A stretch of DNA of 64,000 nt. Source: Ktedonobacter robiniae (GTDB lineage Bacteria; Chloroflexota; Ktedonobacteria; Ktedonobacterales; Ktedonobacteraceae). The DNA lies in contig NZ_BNJG01000001.1 in NCBI RefSeq assembly GCF_016587375.1, positions 4,098,001-4,162,000 of the forward strand, in the 5' to 3' direction. The notes beneath the pieces are model-generated. The model did no database searches. It saw only the letters and a list, made by a program, of their open reading frames with translations, and had not been told where the DNA came from. The position numbers were made by a program, and so were the translations under genes. Numbering within the stretch: the stretch's first letter is position 1; every line of letters begins with the position of its first letter. Positions 25,703-33,717 of the stretch are shown here, one piece after another.

Positions 25703-26833
25703 CTAAGAAAGCTTCTCATACCACTGGTGAATAGTTTGAGCGGCAGGGGTGCTGTTGGGCGCGAAGGGTGGTTTCGACCAGGCCCAGATAAAGATTCCAT
25801 CGATGAGGTGATCATTGGCGATGTTTTGTAGGGCGGCATCATAGAGCGCTGCCTGCACCTTCAGATCTTTCTGTCCCTGATCCGTGTCCTGGTAGGGACG
25901 ATAGCCAGCATGGTTAGTGTCACGGTAGCCTATCTCGGATAGGAAGATGTTTTTCCCCAGTGTATGCGCCAGGTCATCAACATGCGCTTGCACTCGCTCG
26001 CGCCAGAGCACAGGTAGTTGCGCTAGCGGCACAGTGCCCTCGTTATCAAGCAGTGAATAATAGGCTGATACGCCAATCTCGCTCAGCAAGGAATCATGCA
26101 TCCACTGCGGGATGGGAGACTTCAACTGGGTTGAGAAATTGATATTGTAGACGATCTGCCCGGAATAGGCACTATGGACGCGAGTTAAGAGTTGATGCCA
26201 GTAGTCACCAGGAGATTGCTCAAGCCCCTCGTATTCATTGCCTATCGAGAAGCGGTCACATCCGGCCTCCTGGCAAGCCGCGACAAACGGCTGTAGCTGT
26301 TGCCAGTAGTTATCAAACCATTCCTGGTTCTCTGCATCGCTTGTATATTTAATGTAGCCTGCCCAGCCATGGGCATTGTCCAGTGTGATCGCGGGAAACA
26401 CATAGACCTTATAGCCCATTTTATGGGCCATCTCAATGCCTTCCTTGAGTCCGGCAGGTGTCTGCCCGTCCTTTGCTAATTCAATTTGGGTCGTATCCTC
26501 TGAGGCCTGGTGAAACTGGAGATAGAGTCCCAGCCAGCGTGCCCCGGTCTGGGATTTAATCTCCTTGAGGCCCTGTGTCCAGTTTTTATCGGCTTTCGTA
26601 TAGGCATTTGGTCCCCACTGGGGAAAGATCATGCCGGTGGCCATGTCAGGGCGTAGTGGTACTGGCGTTGGCGTTGCTGGATTTGCTGTCCGGGTTAGAT
26701 TGGATTTCTCAACGGCTGCCTGCGTGATGAGGGCCGCGAGCGGGGCTGGTTTGACATAGTAGAGTCGCGCCGCCAGGAGCGCGCCAATCAGGATAATCAG
26801 TGTGAGCCAGAGCAATTTTCCTTTGATTTTCAT
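25703..26833 (-). CDS. GH113-like (beta-mannanase family) hydrolase
   Basis: A 376-residue membrane-anchored or secreted protein: N-terminal hydrophobic segment at 8-25, Pro/Thr-rich linker to about 63, then a TIM-barrel domain. Glu200 in DRFSIGNEYEGL and Glu300 in IFLSEIGYRD are in the positions of the acid/base and nucleophile of GH113 beta-mannanases; IFPQWGPNAYT and WAWSKPPFAPN also fit. Its start overlaps the stop of the upstream glycosyltransferase by ATGA, so synthesis is coupled. It probably trims or releases the glycan made by that enzyme. Confidence 0.75.
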   Translation of the reverse strand: MKIKGKLLWLTLIILIGALLAARLYYVKPAPLAALITQAAVEKSNLTRTANPATPTPVPLRPDMATGMIFPQWGPNAYTKADKNWTQGLKEIKSQTGARWLGLYLQFHQASEDTTQIELAKDGQTPAGLKEGIEMAHKMGYKVYVFPAITLDNAHGWAGYIKYTSDAENQEWFDNYWQQLQPFVAACQEAGCDRFSIGNEYEGLEQSPGDYWHQLLTRVHSAYSGQIVYNINFSTQLKSPIPQWMHDSLLSEIGVSAYYSLLDNEGTVPLAQLPVLWRERVQAHVDDLAHTLGKNIFLSEIGYRDTNHAGYRPYQDTDQGQKDLKVQAALYDAALQNIANDHLIDGIFIWAWSKPPFAPNSTPAAQTIHQWYEKLS

Positions 26834-28269
26834 TGTCCTCCTCCTGCCGTGATAGAAACCTTGTCAGCCTCAGCCGTCTTGGGGGTTGGTTTCCAGGAGA
26901 CTTTACGATTCCCACGCATCCATTGAAAGATGGCCCAGAAGGCCGCGGAACTCTCCAAAACGCCTGCTATAGGCGCGATGGCAATAACCTTGGCCATCTC
27001 CGCGATGCCCTGGTTGGCAGGCAGGTGCATAATGGTCGAGATGTTATACCAGGCGCCGATAAAGATCGAGTTCAGCCAGAGAAAACCAGCGAAAATCATC
27101 CAGAGCATGACTGGCAAGGGCATAGGCGGTGTTGCCTGGTGTCTCAGAAAGAACTGGGCGTATTGATACATCAGGTAGAGCAGCGAGATCGCACCCGCAG
27201 GCAGACCCAACGCGAAGGTCGTGATACGATAACGTGTTCCCCAGGTCAGGCGAAAGCGTAGTCCTTTGGGAAGCTGCGAAAACATCGGCGTACGCTTCAT
27301 CATCTCCATTCCCTGGAGCACGCCAATGATCCAGCGGAAGCGCTGGCGAAAGGCGCTCTTAAATGAGAATGGCGGCTGCTCAAGCATGACGCTGCCATGC
27401 CAGCCGAAAATTGAGGAGCCATATCGCAGATAGGCGTTAACGCCAAAGACATAATCCTCAGCGATAAAGGGTTGCCCATCCAAATTGCCAATATCCCAGC
27501 CCAGCTCGTTCTCCAAATCCTCGTCAATAACCAGGTTGGAGCCATGTAAATGCAGGGGAATACCCTTCTCCATCACGTCGCGGCATTCGAAGCAGCCAAT
27601 AGGGCGGTTAGCCTCCATGGCGCGGCAGATCACGCTTGCATCACGATATTCCAGGGGATAGTAAATGGGTCCCTCTGTCAGCTTCTTATCAGTGAGCGCG
27701 AGGTAGCGGAAGAGGCGCCGCAGTTCCAGCGGCTCCATGACGCTCTCCTCGTCATAGTGAACAATCACGGTGCGCCCATGTTTGCGATTTAATCCGCGTC
27801 TACGCATCTCGACCATGTAGTGCAGGCCACGTGCCTTGAGCTGAGTGCCTCCCGGCGTTTCATAATTTTTGGGCAGAACAACAACGTAGACTGGTACGGG
27901 CGTACCCACAAATTCACGCTCAAAGAGCTGTTTCTGCTCCTCCGATTCGGTCACCACTTCAATGTTGAGATAATGACCATAAAAGGTCGGATCCTCATAG
28001 GCCAGGCGCATGATATACTTGATGCCACGCCGGATAACCTCAGTGCTGCCTGCGCTCCCACGTGTCGTAATCTGGATTTTTATATAGGGCAGCGGTAGCC
28101 TTTGTAAATCACTGGTGGTGACCTTTTCGCGTCGTCGATAGCGCGGCCAGTGGACGAAAAAACTGTAGAAGTAAGAGAGGAAGCGGATATTGATAAGGCT
28201 AATTAGCGCAAACATGCAATATCCCAGCCCATCTCCTACCATTGCAAGTATATTCATAAAGCGTTCCAT
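26830..28269 (-). CDS. GT2 glycosyltransferase, Egghead-like
   Basis: A 479-residue processive-type glycosyltransferase with N-terminal membrane segments (about 8-38), a cytoplasmic GT-A domain and three or more C-terminal membrane segments. Key motifs: TTRG (68-71), VVLPKNYETPGGTQLKARGL, HYDEES (171-176, metal/nucleotide), EDYVFG (271-276, catalytic) and QRFRW (309-313). The pattern resembles the animal Egghead beta-1,4-mannosyltransferase more than cellulose synthase. It is translationally coupled to a GH113-like hydrolase. Likely product: a mannosyl-containing surface or secreted glycan. An alternative start is the ATG at 28257; neither has a good ribosome-binding site. Confidence 0.82.
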   Translation of the reverse strand: MERFMNILAMVGDGLGYCMFALISLINIRFLSYFYSFFVHWPRYRRREKVTTSDLQRLPLPYIKIQITTRGSAGSTEVIRRGIKYIMRLAYEDPTFYGHYLNIEVVTESEEQKQLFEREFVGTPVPVYVVVLPKNYETPGGTQLKARGLHYMVEMRRRGLNRKHGRTVIVHYDEESVMEPLELRRLFRYLALTDKKLTEGPIYYPLEYRDASVICRAMEANRPIGCFECRDVMEKGIPLHLHGSNLVIDEDLENELGWDIGNLDGQPFIAEDYVFGVNAYLRYGSSIFGWHGSVMLEQPPFSFKSAFRQRFRWIIGVLQGMEMMKRTPMFSQLPKGLRFRLTWGTRYRITTFALGLPAGAISLLYLMYQYAQFFLRHQATPPMPLPVMLWMIFAGFLWLNSIFIGAWYNISTIMHLPANQGIAEMAKVIAIAPIAGVLESSAAFWAIFQWMRGNRKVSWKPTPKTAEADKVSITAGGGQ

Positions 28270-28356
28270 TCTATATACGGCATCGCATGAAAGAGATTTT
28301 TAATGGGTGATTATAATTTTTTTAAAAGAAGTCGATATAGAGGTGTTCTTCAGTTC

Positions 28357-28827
28357 CTACCGTCTCATGACTGGTATTTTTACTGTTTCATCTTGTTCAA
28401 AAGGGCTTGCTGACTGTTGCGAGTGTGCCACAGGAAATCGCTCCGTTTCCGCATCTACCAGTACATTGAAGGGCATGTTCTGTGCTGTGGAATCGATTGT
28501 ATTCTTATGCTGTTGCTGCTGTAGAGCACGCATCTCTTGCGTGTGCAATTTCCTGGCACGTGAAGTCTTAATCAAGATGCTACATATGATAAACTCACCA
28601 AGTGTGAGAATGAATAGGGCGCAGAGCAACTGTGTCATCCAATCATGCAGCCCGCTAAAGAAAATCATTAGAGGAACGATCAGGTAGAGGGAAATGACTA
28701 TGCATGCCCCAATCACCGCAATCGTGCCCCAGGCTTTATTCCCCGACCCACGGCCATTTTGTGTTGTGTCCAGGCTTGCTGTTGGGGTGCTATATGTTTC
28801 ATGTTGATTGTCTCTTGTCGTCTTCAT
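28357..28827 (-). CDS. Small membrane protein, unrecognised
   Basis: A 156-residue protein (start at 28827 after AGAGGAG; a longer frame begins at 28872). It has a polar N-terminus, two membrane segments at about 35-58 and 66-86, and a polar Gln-rich tail ending ETVKIPVMRR. No family is recognised. It is just upstream of the Egghead-like gene on the same strand with an 87-base gap and may belong to the same unit. Confidence 0.6.
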   Translation of the reverse strand: MKTTRDNQHETYSTPTASLDTTQNGRGSGNKAWGTIAVIGACIVISLYLIVPLMIFFSGLHDWMTQLLCALFILTLGEFIICSILIKTSRARKLHTQEMRALQQQQHKNTIDSTAQNMPFNVLVDAETERFPVAHSQQSASPFEQDETVKIPVMRR

Positions 28828-29074
28828 AATGTGCGATCTATCTCCTCTAGATACAATTGACTGCAAAGACAAAGGTCATATGTCTTACGTTTTTGCTCCA
28901 TTGATTGGTTTCAATATAATGGGAGATATCCTGTGCTGGGTCAGGCATATAGAGACAAAACTATCTCTATATGCTATGTTTATAGCGCAAGAAAGTGGAG
29001 TTAACGCCGCTCGTGGCTTGCTTCACTCTGCATATACACAAACTAATACAAATTGTCTTTCAAGGAGACATTCA

Positions 29075-29572
29075 ATGAGCGATACAGCCATTCAGGAGCA
29101 ACAACTAGCTCCCGACTTTACCCTGCCCGCCGTTGGCGATGAGAGCGTCGTACGCGGCGGCCAGGTACACCTGGACGATCTCAAAGGCAAAATTGTTGTC
29201 TTGTACTTCTATCCAAAAGATGACACCCCAGGCTGTACTGTGGAAGCTTGCTCGTTCCGAGATGCCAACCACCTGATGCAGCAGCGTGGAGTTGTGGTCC
29301 TGGGTATCAGCAAAGATAGCGTGAAGTCACACCAGAAGTTTGCTGAGAAGTTCGGCCTGCCCTTCCCGCTGCTCTCCGACACCGAGACCCAGGTAGCCCA
29401 AAGCTATGATGTCTATAAAGAGAAGAGCATGTACGGCAAGAAATACATGGGTGTCGAGCGCGCCACCTTCTTGATCGATAAAGAAGGCGTCATTCGCAAG
29501 ATCTGGCCCAAGGTAAAGCCCGACAATCACGCCAACGAAGTGCTCGAGGCAGTGGAAGCCCTCCAACTCTAA
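29075..29572 (+). CDS. bcp: Thioredoxin-dependent peroxiredoxin, Bcp/PrxQ type
   Basis: Reduces hydrogen peroxide and organic hydroperoxides with thioredoxin. The 165-residue protein has peroxidatic Cys54 and resolving Cys59 in PGCTVEACSFRD, the five-residue spacing of the Bcp/PrxQ class, with YFYPKDDTPGCT and FLIDKEGVIRKIW typical of the fold. The start at 29075 follows AAGGAG; the longer frame from 28808 is upstream non-coding sequence. Confidence 0.95.
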   Translation: MSDTAIQEQQLAPDFTLPAVGDESVVRGGQVHLDDLKGKIVVLYFYPKDDTPGCTVEACSFRDANHLMQQRGVVVLGISKDSVKSHQKFAEKFGLPFPLLSDTETQVAQSYDVYKEKSMYGKKYMGVERATFLIDKEGVIRKIWPKVKPDNHANEVLEAVEALQL

Positions 29573-29658
29573 ACATGTTGCCAGCCTTGGCTAGTTACGC
29601 AAACCTTTTGAGTAACGGGTGTGCCTATCTCTGCTCGTATAACGGGCCTTCTGAGAGA

Positions 29659-29693
29659 GTGCCTGGAAAACGGCTTTGCCGTTTTCCAGGCAC
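29659..29693. terminator. Hairpin terminator after peroxiredoxin gene
   Basis: Perfect 16-bp arms (GTGCCTGGAAAACGGC and complement) with a TTT loop. It is followed by the GCCGCAGGC tag. Confidence 0.6.
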
Positions 29694-29705
29694 ACCCCTC
29701 CTCCT

Positions 29706-29726
29706 TGAGCGCCGCAGGCGCGAAAG
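29706..29726 (+). repeat. GCCGCAGGC hairpin tag
   Basis: GAGCGCCGCAGGCGCGAAAG, a GCGCC/GGCGC mini-hairpin with a GCA loop, right after the palindrome. Nearly the same sequence follows palindromes at 45.29 and 48.21 kb. Confidence 0.5.
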
Positions 29727-29801
29727 ATAGACATGAACTGCTTGTCTCGTGGCATTGCCTTCTTGCAGAGGGCGTAGTATGATTAATAGCGAAGCTAGCA
29801 G

Positions 29802-30086
29802 ATGTGCGGGAAAGGAAGCGGATTTTTGAGCGAAGCATTACCCCAGGCCTTGCCGAAGGTCATACTCTATACAAAAGCAGGCTGCCATCTCTGTGATGAG
29901 GCCCGCGACATATTAGATGAGATCGCGTCCGAGGTCGAGTTCCTATTGGACGAGGTCGATATTCGCAGCGATATGGCGCTCTTTGAGGCGTATCGCTACC
30001 GTATCCCCGTTGTGGTACGTGATGAAACTATTCTCGCCGAGGGGCGTATAGAGTATGAGACACTGGCGAGCGCCTTTGGCGTGTAG
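29802..30086 (+). CDS. Glutaredoxin-like (DUF836) protein
   Basis: A small thioredoxin-fold protein with redox motif CHLC (residues 28-31 in LYTKAGCHLCDEAR) and the cis-Pro segment RIPVVV, typical of the glutaredoxin-like DUF836 group. It likely handles disulfide exchange. The ATG at 29802 lacks a ribosome-binding site; a TTG at 29826 follows AAAGGAAG and may be the real start, giving 86 residues. It precedes the DUF2085 gene by 36 bases, probably one operon. Confidence 0.82.
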   Translation: MCGKGSGFLSEALPQALPKVILYTKAGCHLCDEARDILDEIASEVEFLLDEVDIRSDMALFEAYRYRIPVVVRDETILAEGRIEYETLASAFGV

Positions 30087-30122
30087 CGTTATAGAAGAAG
30101 GGCAAGCGAAGGTTAAAGCATC

Positions 30123-30779
30123 ATGGCAACATCTTCTCTGCATACAACTGGGCGCGGTAAACAGCCACTACCATTGAGGCCGGGCCAGCTTTCCCGACCA
30201 GCTCGCAATCAGCCGCGTATCATTCAATCCCTGTCGGACTTCTCTAATAAGATGGGAGATTTTCTCACCGAGCACTGGGCGACGATTGTTACTGTCGGTC
30301 TGGGAATACTCGTTTTTGCTGCCATCTCTGTTCCCTTCCTCTCCTACCTGGGACTGGACGTCCTCTCTAAGCCCATTTTCTACACGCTGCACCTCGTCTG
30401 CGCACAGATTCCCTCGCACTCCTTCTACATTTTTGGTCACCAGCTCGGTATGTGCGCACGCAACTTTTCAATCTATACCTCGATGTTCATTGGCAGCCTG
30501 ATCTTTACCCTCTCCAAGAAGCGCATACCCGGCATTCCCTGGTGGTTCTGGGTGATCCTGATGCTCCCCATCGCCTGGGATGGGCTAACGCAGATGTTCG
30601 GTTTACGCGAAAGCACCTGGCAACTCCGCCTGCTGACAGGCACGCTCTTCGGCCTCGGCAATGTCTGGTTTGCTCTCCCCATGATGCAAAAGAGCCTTAC
30701 CCTGCCCGTCGCCCCTCCCTATCCCACTATGGCACAGGGACAACAGAACATCGTTGCAGCCCCTTCTCAGACTGAGTAA
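30123..30779 (+). CDS. DUF2085 membrane protein
   Basis: A 218-residue protein with four membrane segments after a soluble 50-residue N-terminus. It has the DUF2085 signature: HLVCAQIPSHSFYIFGHQLG followed by MCARNFSIYTSMFIG (Cys-Gln-Pro-Ser and Cys-Ala-Arg), then IPWWFWVILMLPIAWDGLTQ. The function of the family is unknown; conserved Cys and Arg suggest metal or cofactor binding in the membrane. It follows the glutaredoxin-like gene. Confidence 0.88.
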   Translation: MATSSLHTTGRGKQPLPLRPGQLSRPARNQPRIIQSLSDFSNKMGDFLTEHWATIVTVGLGILVFAAISVPFLSYLGLDVLSKPIFYTLHLVCAQIPSHSFYIFGHQLGMCARNFSIYTSMFIGSLIFTLSKKRIPGIPWWFWVILMLPIAWDGLTQMFGLRESTWQLRLLTGTLFGLGNVWFALPMMQKSLTLPVAPPYPTMAQGQQNIVAAPSQTE

Positions 30780-30794
30780 GATGTGTGCGCGTGG

Positions 30795-30896
30795 AAAGAG
30801 CGGGATTGCAAAGGGCGGCTAGCCCTTTGCCGGGGTTCGGGGTGTCCCCGAAAAATCATTTTTTCGCTTTTTGCCTGCCGCCGCAGGCGGCAAATT
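30795..30896. terminator. Triple-hairpin region after DUF2085 gene
   Basis: Three hairpins in a row: CAAAGGGC/GCCCTTTG (about 30807-30825), TTCGGGG/CCCCGAA with a TGT loop (about 30835-30851), and TGCCGCC/GGCGGCA with a GCA loop (about 30878-30894), with T-runs between. The last is the GCCGCAGGC tag. Probably ends the upstream operon. Confidence 0.55.
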
Positions 30897-31041
30897 GGGC
30901 GCTGCAACAGCCCTGAGCAAAAAGGCCGATGGACTACCCAAGCAAAGTATAATGCGCTATAATCATGCACAGACACCAATCATTTTCTGAAGACAAAACC
31001 TCCTGCATAACGTAAAGAGCGCGTGGAAGATAGTAGTAAAG

Positions 31042-32529
31042 ATGTCTGAGCACACAACACAAGAAACCACATTCGCCGTTACGACGCTTGGCTGTAAGGT
31101 GAATCAGGCCGATAGCGAGGCCATTGGCGAGCAGATGAGCACTGCTGGCTTTATTCAGCGTGACTTTGACGAGGCCGCCGATATCTATATTGTCAACACC
31201 TGCACTGTGACGCACCTGGGCGACCGCAGCTCGCGCCAGCTTATCGCACAGGCCCAGCGCCGCCATCCAGATGCCTTTCTCGTGGTAACCGGCTGTTATG
31301 CCGAGTTGAATCCGCGGGGTGTGGCCGCGCTCCCCGGCGTCGATATGGTGATTGGCAACACCGGCAAAGACTCGCTGGTCGAGACCATTAAGCAGCGCTA
31401 TGAGTCCATGACAAGCCAGGTGGCTGCTTCAGAGCCAGAAGAGCCCACTCCTTCTATAGATGAGGCGCCTGCGCGCCGCGCTCTGCCCGTCTTGCCGCTG
31501 GATACGCAGCATATCGGGAGCGATAATGCCCTGGACTTCCTACCGGCAGAGCCTGAGCCAGCGCCTGAAAATCCCTCCAGCCTCTCGCCCTTTACCGATA
31601 ATACGCAGACCACGGAGCAGGCCAACGCGCGCATCTTCTCGCGTACCCGTGTGCAGATGAAGGTCCAGGACGGCTGTAATAATCGCTGTACCTACTGCAT
31701 CGTTCCCTACGTACGTGGCAACTCGCGCAGCCGGACCATCGACTCTGTCGTGGAGCATGTGCAGCGCAAGGCGCGCGCGGGCTACCAGGAGATCGTGCTG
31801 ACCGGTATTCACCTGGGCGACTACCATCCGGTGGGGGACGAGCAGAAGGACCTGGGCGACCTGATCGCGACCCTTCTGCGTGAGACCGATATGCCCCGCA
31901 TTCGCGTCTCTTCGCTGGAGCCTGAGGATTTCCGCCTGGAGTGGCTGGACCTCTGGCAGGACCCGCGTATGTGTCGCCACTTCCACCTGCCCATGCAGAG
32001 CGGCTCCGACAACATCCTGCGTCGCATGGCTCGCCGCTATAACAGCACCCGCTATCGTGAGATCATTCTGACCGCCAAGCAGCGCATCCCGGGCGTGGCC
32101 ATCAGTACCGATATCATTACGGGCTTCCCCGGCGAGACCGACGAGGACTTTGAGCTGACCTATCAGCTTGCGCAAGAGCTGGAGTTCGCCAAGACGCACG
32201 TCTTCCGCTTCTCCGCCCGCCAGGGAACCGCAGCCGCACGCATGCGTGGACAGATTAAGGACGTGGTCAAGAAGGAGCGCAGTGCTCGCCTGCTTACCCT
32301 GAATGAGGAACATAGCCGTCAGTTCCGCCAGCAGTTCCTGGGCCAGACCGTGGATGTGCTGATTGAGCAGTCCAAGCATGGTTACTGGGAGGGCCTGACA
32401 GATAACTACCTGCGCGTTGAACTGCATGATCTCCCCAATCCCGAGAGTGCCTGGCAGCATAAGCTGGTCACTGCGCGTCTCTCGCATCTGGTTGATGATG
32501 GCATCCATGGCGCATATGTGGCGCACTAA
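31042..32529 (+). CDS. mtaB: tRNA (N6-L-threonylcarbamoyladenosine37-C2)-methylthiotransferase
   Basis: Radical-SAM enzyme that adds a methylthio group to t6A37 of tRNAs reading ANN codons. It has the UPF0004 cluster ligands Cys18 (TLGCKVNQADSE), Cys54 (NTCTVT) and Cys85 (TGCYAE), and radical-SAM Cys212, 216 and 219 (CNNRCTYCIVPYVRG). The length of 495 residues is above the usual 430 because residues about 121-198 form a Glu/Pro/Ser-rich low-complexity linker between the two domains. A TRAM-like C-terminus is present. The end overlaps the Vgb-like gene by about 30 bases. Confidence 0.93.
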   Translation: MSEHTTQETTFAVTTLGCKVNQADSEAIGEQMSTAGFIQRDFDEAADIYIVNTCTVTHLGDRSSRQLIAQAQRRHPDAFLVVTGCYAELNPRGVAALPGVDMVIGNTGKDSLVETIKQRYESMTSQVAASEPEEPTPSIDEAPARRALPVLPLDTQHIGSDNALDFLPAEPEPAPENPSSLSPFTDNTQTTEQANARIFSRTRVQMKVQDGCNNRCTYCIVPYVRGNSRSRTIDSVVEHVQRKARAGYQEIVLTGIHLGDYHPVGDEQKDLGDLIATLLRETDMPRIRVSSLEPEDFRLEWLDLWQDPRMCRHFHLPMQSGSDNILRRMARRYNSTRYREIILTAKQRIPGVAISTDIITGFPGETDEDFELTYQLAQELEFAKTHVFRFSARQGTAAARMRGQIKDVVKKERSARLLTLNEEHSRQFRQQFLGQTVDVLIEQSKHGYWEGLTDNYLRVELHDLPNPESAWQHKLVTARLSHLVDDGIHGAYVAH

Positions 32530-33667
32530 AGGCCTGCCCTCTACTCAACAAGCTCGACGGCTGACATGGCTGCTACCCTTGCTCTGCCTGCTCTTATGGT
32601 TGCTGCCTGCCTGTAGCAATTTTACCCAGGATAACCAGGCAGGTAGCAGTAACGGCACGCAGGATGCTCCGCCCCTGACCCTCTCTACCTCGGGACGTTT
32701 TCGTGAATATACACTGCCACAAGCCCATAGTGGCCTGATGCGGCCCGCTGTCGACTCACAGGGCCGTGTCTGGTTCTCCGAGATGTCACGCGGCTACCTG
32801 GCGGCCTTTGATCCCCGAACGCGCTCTCTTCAACAAATGACGCCTCCAGAGAGCGCGGGTGGTCTGATGGGGGTCACGGTTGCCCTCGACGATACGATCT
32901 GGTTCGCCGAGGAGTATGGCAATTTCATCGGGCACTATGATCCCCGCTCGGGACAGTTTAAAAACTACCATCTACCGATCTTGAGCATTCCCGATCCCCA
33001 GGATGCGCAGAAGACGCTGAAGCTCTCTTCGGCTCCCAACGAGATCGTCTTCGATCCCCACGGCAACGCCTGGTTTACCGAGCTGAATGCCGACTCCGTT
33101 GGCATGCTAAATCCGAAAACAGGAGAGATAAAGCAGTATCCGCTCTCTGCTCAGTCCAGCGTACAGAAGCTCAATCCCTATGGTCTGGCGCTGGACCACC
33201 AGGGTATGCTCTGGGTAACACTATCGAGTTCCGCCCAGCTAGCGCGCCTCGATCCAGCCAGCGGTAAGGTGCAGCTCTATCCCCTGCCCGATCCTCAGCT
33301 CTACTTGATGCAGGTCACCAGCAACCGCCAGGGTACTATCTGGGCTACCGGCTTCAACAAACTCCAATTGCTGAAGTTTGAGCCAGCCAGCACGCGTTTT
33401 ACCTCGTATCCGGTCTCCTCGAAGAAGAGCCAGGAGACAGACGGGACGGTCTATGATGTCGTGGCGCTGAGTAACGGCGATATCTGGATGAGCGTACCTT
33501 CTGAGAACGCCCTGGCCCGTCTCGACGCGAAATCGCATGCACTCACCTTCACGCCGCTTCCAACGAGCGGTGCCTATCCGCTCGGTCTCGCCCTCTCCAG
33601 CGACAACACGCAACTCTGGTTTACTGAGAGCGCCAGTGACAAAATAGGTGTCTATAAATTAGCATAA
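32498..33667 (+). CDS. Vgb-like beta-propeller lipoprotein
   Basis: A lipoprotein with signal peptide and lipobox (LLWLLPACS), then a propeller built from repeats such as GRVWFSEMSRGYLAAFDP, DDTIWFAEEYGNFIGHYDP and GNAWFTELNADSVGMLNP. This is the virginiamycin B lyase/streptogramin lyase fold, which also covers many extracellular sensors and lactonases, so antibiotic resistance should not be assumed. Candidate starts are the ATGs at 32498, 32507 and 32516, all inside the end of mtaB. The last five codons and stop lie in a long palindrome shared with the convergent peptidase gene. Confidence 0.85.
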   Translation: MASMAHMWRTKGLPSTQQARRLTWLLPLLCLLLWLLPACSNFTQDNQAGSSNGTQDAPPLTLSTSGRFREYTLPQAHSGLMRPAVDSQGRVWFSEMSRGYLAAFDPRTRSLQQMTPPESAGGLMGVTVALDDTIWFAEEYGNFIGHYDPRSGQFKNYHLPILSIPDPQDAQKTLKLSSAPNEIVFDPHGNAWFTELNADSVGMLNPKTGEIKQYPLSAQSSVQKLNPYGLALDHQGMLWVTLSSSAQLARLDPASGKVQLYPLPDPQLYLMQVTSNRQGTIWATGFNKLQLLKFEPASTRFTSYPVSSKKSQETDGTVYDVVALSNGDIWMSVPSENALARLDAKSHALTFTPLPTSGAYPLGLALSSDNTQLWFTESASDKIGVYKLA

Positions 33668-33717
33668 AGGGAGCGTGCTCGCATGTGAGCACGCTCCCTT
33701 TATGCTAATTTATAGAC
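33650..33717. terminator. 68-bp palindrome overlapping gene ends
   Basis: Arms of 34 bases with a single mismatch near the centre. The left arm contains the last codons and TAA stop of the Vgb-like gene; the right end touches the first base of the peptidase stop codon at 33717-33719. Confidence 0.85.

Noticed and set aside
31540..32526. 328-codon open frame antisense to mtaB
   Set aside because: Shadow of a strongly biased coding strand; the sense frame has all MtaB motifs and the antisense product resembles nothing.
32498..33667. Calling the Vgb-like gene a streptogramin resistance enzyme
   Set aside because: The propeller family is broad, the protein is a lipoprotein and the context gives no antibiotic link.
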